Source: Schistocerca nitens (lineage: Eukaryota > Arthropoda > Insecta > Orthoptera > Acrididae). From it: a stretch of 64,000 nucleotides of DNA. The notes under the pieces were generated by a model. That model ran no database searches. It saw only the letters and a program-made list of their open reading frames with translations, and was not told where the DNA came from. This document shows, one piece after another, positions 21,018 through 30,870 of this stretch; position 1 is the first letter of the stretch, and every line of letters begins with the position of its first letter. Location: positions 101,914,269 through 101,978,268 of the forward strand of contig NC_064625.1 in the NCBI RefSeq assembly GCF_023898315.1, given 5' to 3'. The position numbers and the translations under genes were made by a program.

Positions 21018-21150
21018 TGTAGACAATCGTCTCTCCATTTGAGAGTGGAACAGGAAAGCAAATGAGTAGAAGTGGTAAGAGGTACCCTCCGCCACGCACC
21101 ATATGATGGGTTGCGGAGTACGTGTGTAGATGTAGGTGTAATTGCTCATG
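21018..21150 (+). mobile_element. jockey-type LINE family B, 3' end
   Basis: Continues 17525-18536: a GGTACCCTCCGCCACGCACC word, then a GTGTGTAGATGTAGG tail, the family 3' signature. It shows that everything from 18537 to 21017 entered one LINE. Confidence 0.8.
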
Positions 21151-21189
21151 CTGTTCAGTTTTTCTCGAGCATTTCCACCCTTTCCATTT

Positions 21190-21560
21190 TTCCGTATTCT
21201 CTGTTCGAGCCGTTACTGTTATTAGTTTCCCGGGAGAGGCCGGCCGCTCCGCTCCGTATGCATGCAGACAGGTTCGCGGCCCGGCTGTCGGCGAAGCGCG
21301 GGTCGCGGGCGCTATCGATCGCCACGCCCCGCCTCTCTTCTCTCTTCCCTCTTCGCTTCTCTTCCCGTCCCGTGACGTCACGTATCGTGTCGTGTCGCGG
21401 CCTTCCCGCGGGAACCCTGGCCATCCCCTCAGGGCGCAGCAGGCTCCAGACGGCCACTCCAGGCAAATCCAGACCCCTAGCCTATCGCACCTCAGCCTCC
21501 TGCAGGACGCGCCGGAGGGTGGGGTCAAGTGGACACTCCAAGGCACACTGTATTGTCGCC
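21190..21560. other. GC- and CpG-rich block, no gene assigned
   Basis: Strongly GC-rich against an AT-rich background, with many CpG dinucleotides and a palindromic CGTGACGTCACG (CRE-like) at about 21371-21382. Overlapping frames on both strands are composition artefacts. It could be a promoter-like island or a GC-rich repeat. No exon or TATA can be tied to it. Confidence 0.35.
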
Positions 21561-21646
21561 AAACGTCGTTACTGACAAGTTCCCCACTTACAGATTTTGA
21601 AATTGCATATTGCAAGGTATCTCACCAAGTATTTTTAAAGTACATA

Positions 21647-23025
21647 CACTACTAGCCATTAAAATTGCTACACCAACAAGAAAAGACAATGATAAACGGG
21701 TATTCGTTGGAAAATTACAGCAGACTAGAACTGACATGTGATTACATTTCCACGCGATTTGGGTGCATAGATCCTGAGAAATCAGTACCCAGAACAACCA
21801 CCTCTGGCCGTAATAACGGCCTTGATACGCCTGGGTATTGAGTCAAACAGAGCTTAGATGGCGTGTACAGGTACAGCTGCCAATATAGCTTCAACACGAT
21901 ACCACAGTTCATCAAGAGTAGTGACTGCGTAATGTGACGAGCCAGTTGCTCGGCCACCACTGACCAGACGTTTTCAGTTGCTGAGAGATCTGGAGAATGT
22001 GCTAGCCAAGGCAGCAGTCGAACATTTTCTGTATCCAGAAAGGCCCGTACAGGACCTGCAACGTTCGGCCGTGCATTATCCTGCTGAAATGTAGGGTTTC
22101 GCAGGGATCCAATCAAGGGTAGAGCCACGGGTCGTAACACATCTGAACTGTAACATCCAATGTTCAAAGTGCCGTCATTGCGAATAAGAGGTGACCGAGA
22201 AGTGTAAACAATGGCACCCCATACCATCAAGCCAGTATGGCGATGACGAATACACGCTTCACCGCGACGTCGCCAAACACGGATGCGACCATCATGATGT
22301 TGTAAACAGAACCTGGATTCATCCGAAAAAATGACGTTTCGCAATTCGTGCAACCAGGTTCGTCGTTGAGTACAACATCGCAGGCGCTCCCGTCTGTGAT
22401 GCAGCGTCAAGAGTAACCGCAGCCACGGTCTCCGAGCTGATAGCCCGTGCTGCTGCAAACTTTGTCGAACTGTTCGTGCAGATGGTTGTTGTCTTGCAAA
22501 CGTCCCCATCTGTTGACTCAGGGATCGAGACGTGGCTGCACGATCCGTTACAGCCATGTGGATAAGATGCCTGTCATCTCGATTGCTAGTGATACGAGGC
22601 CGTTGGGATCCAGCACGGGGTTCCGTATTACCCTCCTGAACCCACCGATTCCATATTCTGCTAACAGTCATTGGGTCTCGATCAACGCGAGCAGCTATGT
22701 CGCGATACGATAAACCGCAATCGCGGTAGGCTACAATCCGACCTTTATCAAAGTCGGAAACGTGATGGTACGCATTTCTCCTCCTTACACGAGGCATCGC
22801 AACGTTTCTCCAGGCAACGCTGGTCAACTGCTGTTCGTCTATGAGAAATCGGTTGGAAACTTTCATCATGTCAGCACGTTGTAGGTGTCGCCTCCGGCGC
22901 CAACCTTGTCTGAATGCTCTGAAAAAACTAATCATTTGCATATCACAACATCTTCTTCCTGTCGGTTAAATTTCACGTCTGTAGCTCGTCATCTTCGTGG
23001 TGGGCAATTTTAATGGCCAGTAGTG
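21647..23025 (-). mobile_element. Tc1-like element (family T1), full length, 1379 bp
   Basis: TA at 21645-21646 and 23026-23027. TIRs CACTACTAGCCATTAAAATT (left) and AATTTTAATGGCCAGTAGTG (right). Best representative of the most frequent DNA transposon in the window (four copies). Confidence 0.95.
21742..22797 (-). pseudogene. Tc1 transposase (DD34E), frameshifted near the C-terminus
   Basis: The family start MPRVRRRNAYHHVSDFDKG is at 22797; the open frame extends further upstream to 22941 but that part is leader. The paired helix-turn-helix is followed by catalytic Asp in VIFSDESRFCL, Asp in FQQDNARPNVAG and Glu in SPDLSATENVWS, with 34 residues between Asp and Glu. After ARHITQS the frame differs from the paralogue (ARHNTAVTTLHELWYRVESAW), so a frameshift swaps the last about 50 residues. 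Changes such as PIE to ATE also suggest decay. Confidence 0.9.
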
Positions 23026-23027
23026 TA

Positions 23028-23956
23028 GTAAATAGTCACTATATGCATTTTCTGAAGGCTTAGGCTAGGTAGGTGTAAATGTATGCAGTTTTAGTTTTAC
23101 TAAATATTTAAGAGAAATTTGCGACACTATTACAGTAATTACTCATGCGTTACCTAGTCAGACTTCTTGGTAACATTGTGTAAAAGTTTCAGTACCATCC
23201 AATAATTGTCAGAGGAATAATAAATGTTTTCCTAAAAATTAATTTTGCGTACTATTATCTCATGCTGTGCGGAAATACGGCACTGGTCTAGGGCAAGAGT
23301 GTGCAATGAACCAGTTACCCCAACGGCAAAAGATAAAAAGAGTGGCAAATAAACACATGGGAAAACAAATTAGCAACTCTTTACTCTTTTTTCTTTTAAA
23401 TGTCACAAGAACGTATTTATATTGTAATTAGGAATAGCCTTTTATGCACTGCAATTCTACAAACTGAAACTAGTTGATTAGCAAGGGTTACTGCGCCTAA
23501 TTTTGAATACTGAGATAAGTAAAACAGGTAATGAAACAAAATACATATTCCTCTAGTAGAACAACGGAAAGTAACATAAAAGAACCATTTTGAAATTAAG
23601 ATACTTTAACATGTTGAAATACAGATGAGGAAAGTGAAAAGATTAGTGTCCAAACTTGCATCTGAACGACAAATTCAGTCGTGGGTAAAGCTGACTGTAT
23701 TCGCAGACTTTCGAGATTTGATTTATCGTGGCTTTTCCTGTCTGGTTTGAGAATATCAAAGAACAGGCAAATAATAGGTAATGATAGTAGTATGTGTTCA
23801 GGGTATACGGACTTTGGGCGCTTGACAATGGTTTTTTCCGTAAAGTCCGTTCATTATAAGTTTGACCGTGACTGATTTTTTTCTGAAAAGATTTCTTTGT
23901 CGGACTTCGTAGATTGAATAATTCCAAAGCGTTGGTTCGTACTGGACCTTTGATAA
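23028..23956. other. no feature seen
   Basis: AT-rich, no long frame with recognisable motifs and no inverted repeats noticed. Confidence 0.5.
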
Positions 23957-25365
23957 TGCGGGTCTTTCCGCAGTGCCGTATGATTGTTAGCCGCGCGTGC
24001 CGTATGATTGTTCGCCTGCCTGGGTTACTTCCCTTCAAGTAGACTCTCCCAACATTCCACTGTTTCGTTTATCTCAGCCAGCGTCAGTGGAAACGTTGGT
24101 GTGTGTCGTTCACGTGTTGACTTGAACGTTTAAGTTTAGTTCCTTTGTTCGCTTGTTTCGTTTTTGTCACTGTTAAAATGCTAACCATTGTAGATCGTTT
24201 GTTTTTAGTCAGACAAATGTTAAAAGCTCTCGGTAAATACACAGTTTCAGTTCGACAAACATTTAATTCAGTTTTCCCGGAGACAACACTCCCGCATCGC
24301 GATACTGTGCGAGATTCGATTAACAAATTTCGAAGTACGGGTTCAGTGACAGATGCACCGAGAAGCGGTCGTACTGGCGTTTTGTCCGAGGATAAACTAC
24401 TCGATATTTCCGATAAATGTACATGAGTCCGAACAAGTCAGTAAGAAAACTCCCCCAGGAAATCGATGTTAGTGTCGGAACGGCCCACACACAGCTGTAA
24501 GCAAAAAATTAGAACTTTTCCCATACAAGGTGACAGTCGTGCAACAACTGAAAAATACTGATCATGGCAAGAGACTGCATTATTGTCAATGGTTCAAAAA
24601 TTTCGTTGAACAAAATGGAAGGGATATTCTTAATGAAACGTATTTCCCTGATAAGGCGTCGTTTCATTTATCCGGGTACATGAAATCGCAAAATTCTCGT
24701 ATGTAGAGTACTGCAAATCCATTGTGTATTCATGAGAAACCATTTCATTTTGTGAAAATAGGAGTTTGGATTGCAATTTCTAGACGTCGGATTGTGGGGC
24801 CCATATTTTTCAACGAAACAATAAACGCACAACCATACTGCAGTGATATTCTGTACCAATTCATAAGAGAACTTGTGTTAAGTGAAATACTGAACGGTTA
24901 TTTTCAACAAGATGGTGCAACCACGCATACAGCTCGCGTTTCACTGTCACTGCTTGCTGATGTCTTTGGTGATCTCATAATTTCACAGGGACTTTGGCCT
25001 CTACGATCGCCTGACCCAACACCACCTGACTTTTTTTCTGGGGTACAGTGAAAGGAACTGTCTATAAAAACCGTCCAAAATCCATCGATGAATTGAAAAC
25101 GGCAATATCCACTTTCACTGCTTCTGTTACAGAAGAAATGTAACAACTTGTGTTTGGAAAAATGATTAGACGAATTGAATTGTGTATTCAACGACAGGGG
25201 GACACTTTCAACATTTAATGCGAAAATTTGTAAGTAAAAATGAATATTCAATAAATTAATAACTTGTATTTCAATGCGTTTCATTTCGGTATATTCACTG
25301 CGGCATACGGCACGCGTGGCTGACAATCATACAGCACTGCGGAGAGACTTTTTGAACACCACGTC
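23957..25365 (+). mobile_element. mariner-like element M4, degraded
   Basis: Inverted ends: CCGCAGTGCCGTATGATTGT (about 23968-23987) mirrored at about 25323-25342, with TGGCTGACAATCATACAGCA on the right. A further outer GTGTTCAAAAAG-type end is seen only on the right. Encloses a broken transposase. Precise termini and TA flanks not resolved. Confidence 0.7.
24178..25140 (+). pseudogene. mariner-like transposase relic
   Basis: The start MLTIVDRLFLVRQMLKALGK at 24178 is followed by a helix-turn-helix-like segment (HRDTVRDSINKFRSTGSV), then a stop at 24424. The middle is out of frame. 24722-25051 gives FHFVKIGVWIAISRRRIVGP, FQQDGATTHTARVS (second Asp) and WPLRSPDPTPPDFF (third). The spacing is about 38 residues. 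It belongs to the broad mariner/ITm group, subfamily not assigned. Inactive. Confidence 0.75.
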
Positions 25366-25893
25366 TTTGTAATACGGAACCTTAAGCCACGCCAAGACGC
25401 CGTTTAATTGGAACAACAGCTTGCAACATAAATGAAACACAGGATTAAATAATATCACTGTATTCACAAAATACTATACTAAATTGAATTACGTAGTCAC
25501 CTGCATTAATTCTGTTGCTCTGTGCAACTATGAGTACGCCTAGTGAAATTGTGTCTCAATAAAATGGCTGTGTGACAGATAATTATCGGCAACGATGGCA
25601 GATATGCGTCCTATCTGGACAGCTTCCAGAACAAAAGGTGCCGTCTTCTCGGCAAGACAAATGAACTGCGTAATTATTCTAATGTGTCAGCGGTTGTACG
25701 CCACAATCGATACAGCCGCTTATACTAATTAATATCTTCAGTATTTCTTTATTTATACTCTGAACCTATATCTACGTTTTTGCAATATAACCATGCCCAG
25801 ACTGCAATTGTACCTTTAAACAGAGCATTTAAATCTTGACAGTTTTTTTACAAACGTCTTTATATTCGACGTAACTTTCCTCGCCTGTTTACT
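25366..25893. other. no feature seen
   Basis: AT-rich with only short frames; no element ends recognised. Confidence 0.5.
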
Positions 25894-25905
25894 GACAAGG
25901 GAACC

Positions 25906-26711
25906 TCCCCATCGCACCTCCCTCAGATTTAGTTATAAGTTGGCACAGTGGATAGGCCTTGCAAAACTGAACACAGATCTATCGAGAAAACAGGAAGAAG
26001 TTGTGTGGAACTATGAAAAAAATAAGCAAAATATACAAACTGAGTAGTCCATGCGCAAGATAAGCAACTTCATGTACAGCGTAGACTCAGGAGCGCCGTG
26101 GTCCCGTGGTTAGGGTGAGCAGCTCGGAACGAGAGGTCCTTGGTTCAAGTCTTCCCTCAAGTGAAAAATTTATTTCTTTTTTTTTCGCAAAGTTATGATC
26201 TGTCCGTTCGTTCATTGACGTCTCTGTTCACTGTAATAAGTGTAGTGTCTGTGTTTTCCGACGGCACCGCAAAACCGTGCGATTAAGAGACGAAAGGACG
26301 TGCCTTTCCAATGGGAACCGATAACATTTGATAGCAAGGTCATAAGTCAACCGATTCCTCCACAGGAAAACACGTCTGATATATTCTATACGACACTGGT
26401 GACGGCATGTGCGTCACATAATTGTCTGAAAATAAAAATTAAAATATTCATTCGAGGGAGGATTTGAACCAAGGACCTTCTGCAGCTGCTCACGCTAACC
26501 ACGAGACCATGGCTCCCCTGCCCACGAGTTGTCCTTGATGTTGCTTATGTTGCACATGGACTACTCAGTTTGTATATTTTGCTTATTTTTTCATAGTTCC
26601 AAACAACTTCTTCCTGTTTTCTAGATTGATCTGTGTTCAGTTTTTCAAGGCCTATCCACTGTGCCAACTTATAACTAAATCTGAGAGGGGTGCGATGGGG
26701 AGGTTCCCTTG
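25906..26711. mobile_element. foldback element F1, copy 2
   Basis: 806 bp, termini CAAGGGAACC and GGTTCCCTTG, perfect 3-bp duplication TGA at 25903-25905 and 26712-26714. Each arm carries the tRNA-like module (GTGGTCCCGTGGTTAGGGTG and GGTTCAAGTCT near 26106-26156; mirrored near 26465-26510). The interior is in the opposite orientation to copy 1 and shorter. It sits exactly at the 5' junction of the SINE at 26715. Confidence 0.95.
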
Positions 26712-26714
26712 TGA

Positions 26715-26925
26715 GACGCGCGGGGTAGCCGTGCGGTCTGAGGCGCCTTGTCACGGTCCGCGCGGTTCCACCTGTCAGAGGTTCGAGTCCTCCCTCGGTC
26801 ATGGGTGTGTGTGTCGTCCTTAGCATAAGTTAGTTTAACTTAGATTAAGTAGTACGTAAGCTTAGGGACCGATGACCTCAGCAGTCTGGTCCCAGAAGAC
26901 CTTACCACAAATTTTCCTGTTTACT
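26715..26925 (+). repeat. SINE family 2 (tRNA-derived, different head and tail)
   Basis: Head GACGCGCGGGGTAGCCGTGC with B-box GGTTCGAGTCC near 26780. The central segment (GTGTGTGT, CGTCCTTAG, AAGTAGT, GATGACCTCAG) is shared with family 1. The tail ends TTACCACAAATT. Its 12-bp duplication, CCTGTTTACTGA, is at 25894-25905 and 26926-26937; F1 inserted between the left duplicate and the SINE body. Confidence 0.9.
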
Positions 26926-27165
26926 GAAATCTCGACATGTCTGGGAGAGACACGTGTGTGTGGTTATCTTAGGCAAACGAAATAGGCTCCTGGGTAATGT
27001 GGCAGATGTGGTTATCCAAGATCACCCATGCCTAAAGCAATGAACCACTTCCAATAGATAAAGGCGCAAAGAATTTTAGTTGTTTCGTGGACTTTTGCAA
27101 CTGCGAATTCTCCTGTCCTTGTAACGCAACAATCTCTTACATCAGCTTCGTCCTCTGAAAAATCC

Positions 27166-27393
27166 GTCCACGGGTCGTGGTCTCGTAGCTAGCGTTGCTG
27201 CCTCGGGATCACGGGGTCCCCGTTTCGATTTCCGGCAGGGTTGGGGATGTTCTCCATCCGGGGACTGTTGTGTTGTTGTCATCTTTTCATATTCATTCTT
27301 GAACGTAGCGAGAGTGGACTGTGTACAGATTGGGACTTCGTACGGGCGCTGATAACAGCGCAGTTGAGCGCCCCCCAAAGCAAACATCATCAG
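27166..27393 (+). repeat. SINE family 4-like (tRNA-derived)
   Basis: tRNA-like head with A-box-like TGGTCTCGTAGCTAGCGTTG and a B-box-like GTTTCGATTTC near 27221. The body has TGTTGTGTTGTTGTCATCTT, which is the family 4 hallmark. 11-bp duplication, CTGAAAAATCC, at 27155-27165 and 27394-27404. Confidence 0.75.
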
Positions 27394-27540
27394 CTGAAAA
27401 ATCCACGTCCAGATCAGAGCTACTGTTACGCAGAGACATCTGTGTCATTCCGACTAAGATGACGGAAGAGTTTGTATCTTTGTAGGTTTTATATCAGCAG
27501 AAAATGTCGACTTCTTTCTGATACGTCTAGCACGGGGTTT

Positions 27541-28098
27541 CTACATATACATTTATACTCCGCAAGCCACCCAACTGTGTGTGGCGGAAGGCACTTTACG
27601 TGCCACTGTCATTACCTCCCTTTTCTGTTCCAGTCGCGTATGGTTCGCGGGGAGAACGACTGCCGGAAAGCGTCCGTGCGCGCTCGAATCTCTCTGATTT
27701 TACATTAGTGATCTCCTCGGGAGATATAAGTAGGGGGAAGCAATATATTCGATACCTCATCCGGAAACTCACCCTCTCGAAACCTGGACAGCAAGCTACA
27801 CCGCGATGCAGAGCGCCTCTCTTGCAGAGTCTGCCACTTGAGTTTGGTAAACATCTCCGTAACGCTATCACGGTTACCAAATAACCCTGTGACGAAACGC
27901 GCCGTTCTTCTTTGGATCTTCTTTATCTCCTCTGTCAACCCGACCTAGTACAGATCTCACACTGATGAGCAATATTCAAGTATAGCTCGAACGAGTGTTT
28001 TGTAAGCCGCCTCCTTTGTTGATGGACTACATTTTCTAAGGACTCTCGTCATCTTACGTCTTCTTTCCAGCAGATTCCGCCCCCCCCCTCCCACCCGG
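27541..28098 (-). mobile_element. jockey/CR1-type LINE family A, 3' fragment
   Basis: Reverse reading: KTLVRAILEYCSSV, TEEIKKIQRRTARFVTGLFGN, then untranslated GTGGCTTGCGGAGTATAAATG. 5'-truncated. Its left end in the window (3' end) lacks the long GTAGATG run of the other copies. Confidence 0.85.
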
Positions 28099-28291
28099 GC
28101 AGCTCGGTGTGGCCGTGCGGTTCTAGGCGCTTCAGTCTGGAACCGCGTGACCGCTACGGTCACAGGTTCGAATCCTGCCTCGGGCATGGATGTGTGTGAT
28201 GTCCTTAGGTTAGTTAGGTTTAAGTAGTTCTAAGTTCTAGGGGACTGATGACCACAGATGTTAAGTGCCATAGTGCTCACAGCCATTTGAA
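28099..28291 (+). repeat. SINE family 1, full length
   Basis: Head, B-box GGTTCGAATCC near 28165, central domain and tail present. Flanking CCTCCCACCCGG (28087-28098) and CCTCCCCCCGG (28292-28302) look like a slightly decayed duplication in a C-rich target at the end of the LINE A fragment. Confidence 0.9.
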
Positions 28292-28302
28292 CCTCCCCCC
28301 GG

Positions 28303-28606
28303 ATTGCCTTACGAGTGCTCGAAGTTAAACACTGACGAACATCCTTTCCTACGTTTCCGTTTTATTAGAACTTTTAGAAATGGCATTATTTTCTCTGGTG
28401 ATACCAAGGGTGCAGCGGATGAGGCAGAAGAGGGCGGCGTGCTGGGAGAGAAGCTAGCACTGCAATTAGCAGATGGAGAGTTTGAGGAAGAAAGATGACT
28501 ATACGACTCACTTATGAAGGGAATAACGATTGAAGGCCCTGGTTCAGAAGCAATAAACTGTTAATCTTGCTCCTTGTCTTCCACAGTGATTTCCTCGTTC
28601 CTTGGT
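28303..28606. other. no feature seen
   Basis: Short frames only; no recognisable element. Confidence 0.45.
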
Positions 28607-28787
28607 GATCCAAGTTCTAGGTGCTTCAGTCTAGAACCGCGCAACCGCTGCGGTCGTAGGTTAGAATCCTACCTCGGGCATGTATGTGTGTGATGTCCTT
28701 AGTTAGGTTTAAGTAGTTCTAAGTTCTAGGGGACTGATGACCTCAGATGTCCCATAGTGCTCAGAGCCATTTGAACCATTTTTTTTA
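28607..28787 (+). repeat. SINE family 1, 5'-truncated and internally deleted
   Basis: Starts inside the head (TTCTAGGTGCTTCAGTCTAG); the B-box is mutated to GGTTAGAATCC. A few bases are missing after GACCTCAGATG. Ends in a T-rich tract at 28779-28787. Confidence 0.85.
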
Positions 28788-28791
28788 CTAT

Positions 28792-29262
28792 ATATGACGG
28801 TAGTATCTGTTCCCGAAAGAACGGTTACCGTGGATGACCATGCAGCTTTGCTAGAAATGAAATGATAATTGAATAGTTGAATAGTTAAAATATTGCTTCC
28901 CGGCCATTGACCTTCTTGTGCGAACGCACACGCTATGCCCGAACTCGTACGGGACTTGGTAGATTAATCTGCCACGAGTAATGAGTATGATGTGCAAACA
29001 TCTATCAGGCGCACTACGAATGTAGTGGTGTGGACATGTTCGGAATGTGGACCTCACGGGGAGCGTGCAAGGGATAAGTCCCTGCAGACGCACTATCCTC
29101 TGTGCCCGCGGTGGCTCAGATGGATAGAGCGTCTGCCATGTAAGCAGGAGATCCCGGGTTCGAGTCCCGGTCGGGGCACACATTTTCAACATGTCCCCAA
29201 TGAAGTACATCAACGCCTGTTTGCAGCTAGGGTCTGTATTCAATTATCATTTCATTTTTTTT
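28792..29262. mobile_element. TIR element F3 containing a tRNA-like unit
   Basis: A 21-bp perfect inverted repeat (AAATGAAATGATAATTGAAT plus A) lies at 28855-28875 and, inverted, at 29237-29257. The left arm seems to extend outward to about 28792; the right arm is cut at 29258. The interior holds a tRNA-like module (29101-29180). I recall a longer symmetrical version of this repeat in locust transcripts, so this copy is probably right-truncated. The reverse open frame 28851-29243 is fortuitous. Confidence 0.75.
29101..29180 (+). other. tRNA-like module inside F3, not a functional tRNA gene
   Basis: D-arm GCTCAGATGGATAGAGC, anticodon arm TCTGC CATGTAA GCAGG (a TGT triplet in the Thr position) and T-arm CCGGG TTCGAGT CCCGG all fold. 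The acceptor pairs as TGTGCCC/GGGCACA only with a 6-nt spacer before the D-arm, and position 33 is A rather than T. It therefore looks like a pol III promoter module derived from a tRNA. Confidence 0.75.
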
Positions 29263-29833
29263 TATCCAAGTTCTTCGCTTCCAGCGATGAATACCAAGTG
29301 TCGTTCATCTAACTCTTGAGAGCCATCGAAAATTTGTTTCGATTGAGATTGAAACCTGCGATGACATCTTTAACAGCAGTCAATGGCACTTTCATCAGCC
29401 CAGCTACGTTCTACAAGCTCAAGACCTACATGGGATGAGACACATTGCACGAATCTACTGCAATTTTATAAAAAGCCTCGATAGGCCTGGAAACGTTGCG
29501 ATCAAGTGGCCAGGTATTGCAGCTGCAGTGGGGTGGCTATCTTAGACATAGCCTCCAGGATTAAGCGGCAGATACGGTTAACCAAGATTAATAAAATGAT
29601 TTTGTTGCCTGTGAGATTAGTAAACTTTTTGAAATGATTAAGATACGTAATACACGTCATTATAATCACGTAGCCTCTATCGGATATAGCCGTATCACAT
29701 CCCATGGGGCCTTATCAGTAAGGGATTACGTCGCTTCCGTGCAAAGATAAAGAAGTGCGGGTCATGGTGTTCCAAGGCACTCAGAGAACAGTGACTTTTC
29801 GCCCCTGTTCTGCAGTCACTGATTTCCCGAAAT

Positions 29834-30474
29834 TCCTATCGCTTGCGCCTTGTCCCGCGGTTATGCAGGGTCGGCCATGTTTAATCGGATTTGGCATGTT
29901 AATGTTTAAGGGGTGGCCGGATACCCTTCCTGCCGCCACCCTGCACCCCCTAGGATGGAATTAGTGTACCCCAACTGTCTGTGTCTAGTGGAATCCATAA
30001 TAATGTAATGTCGTGTGACTAGAGCCTCCTTTCGGGTAGACCGTTCGCTGGGTGCAAGTCTTTCGATTTGACGCCACTTCGGCGACTTGCTCGTCGATGG
30101 GGATGAAATGATGATGATGAAGACAACACAACGCCCAGTCCCTCAGAGGAGAAAATCTCCGACCCAGCCGGGAATCGAACCCGGGCCCTTAGGATTGACA
30201 TTGTGTCACACTGACCACTCAGCAACCAGGGGCTGTGGAATCCATGAAATAGCGTGAATGTGTTCAGATCTCTGCGAGCTGTGTAACCGAGGCGGAACGT
30301 GGGGACCAGCCCGGTATTCACCTAGCGGGATGTGGAAAACCGCCTAAAAACCACATTCAGGCTGGCCGGCACACCGGCTCTCGTCGTCAGTCCGCCGGGC
30401 GGATTCGATCCGGGGCCGGCGCGCCTACCCGAGTCCAGGAAGCAGCGCGTTATCGCTCTCGGCTACCCTGGCAG
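29834..30474 (-). repeat. SINE family 3, hosting another SINE
   Basis: Bounded by a 19-bp duplication with one mismatch, GTCACTGATTTCCCGAAAT at 29815-29833 and GTCGCTGATTTCCCGAAAT at 30475-30493. The tRNA-like head lies at the right end (B-box complement GATTCGATCCGG near 30403). Without the inner SINE (29999-30234 plus one duplicate) it is about 394 bp. The tail lies at the left (GGGTGGCCGGATACCCTTCC region). Confidence 0.85.
29999..30234 (-). repeat. SINE family 4, full length, nested in SINE family 3
   Basis: Perfect 11-bp duplication, GTGGAATCCAT, at 29988-29998 and 30235-30245. Head B-box complement GGGAATCGAACCCGGG near 30170-30185. The body contains ATCATCATCATTTCATCCCC and ends at the family 3' end (GTCACACGACATT). 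A partial relative is at 51389-51502. Confidence 0.9.
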
Positions 30475-30870
30475 GTCGCTGATTTCCCGAAATGTCTCTT
30501 CCATTTTGGAAAGACATGTTTAGGGAGTTTATTACGGACAGTTTGGACGCCTATCTCGTCCATATTGTAAATTCGACCGGGAGCAAACCAATATTTCCTG
30601 AAGCAGCTTCCAGGTTGTCAAAATATTAGTTTAAACTACCTTCACGTTCGTTGCTCCGCTCGCGGTGACGGTATGGCCTGCAGAAATTTTGTTGTTGTTT
30701 TTATTAAAGCGAATTTTTATGTTGTTCACAGACTGCAACACCTTCCAAGCTTCCCACGCTAATTGAGGCCATATAGGCATGGCTTTTTCCGAATGTACTT
30801 CTGACCAAAAAGCGATTCTGTTGGCTGGAGTCCAAAGTTTTTTCTTTTTCCACAGCAACTTTGATCCCTA

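Larger units (their letters stand above)
29310..30870 (-). pseudogene. pogo/Tigger-type transposase relic, interrupted by SINEs
   Basis: Reverse translation across frames, skipping 29834-30474, gives YNMDEIGVQTV (first catalytic Asp in the DE-G motif), KSVTAEQGRKVTVL, CDTAISDRGY, NHFKKFTNLTGNKIILLILVN (second Asp region mutated), PLDRNVSRPIEAFYKIAVDS and VKDVIAGFN. This is the DDE_1 order of pogo-like transposases. It continues to the N-terminal side at 30631-30858. Fully decayed; no TIRs identified. Confidence 0.7.

Noticed and set aside
21072-21655. Host gene from the 167- and 177-codon forward frames and 203-codon reverse frame
   Set aside because: All overlap in a GC-rich block on both strands, have no domain, and run across a LINE 3' end; composition explains them.
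29101-29180. Functional tRNA-Thr (TGT) gene
   Set aside because: The spacer before the D-arm is too long, position 33 is not T, and it sits inside a TIR element; it is a tRNA-like module.
28851-29243. 130-codon minus frame as a gene
   Set aside because: Lies exactly within the F3 element, including its tRNA-like part; fortuitous.
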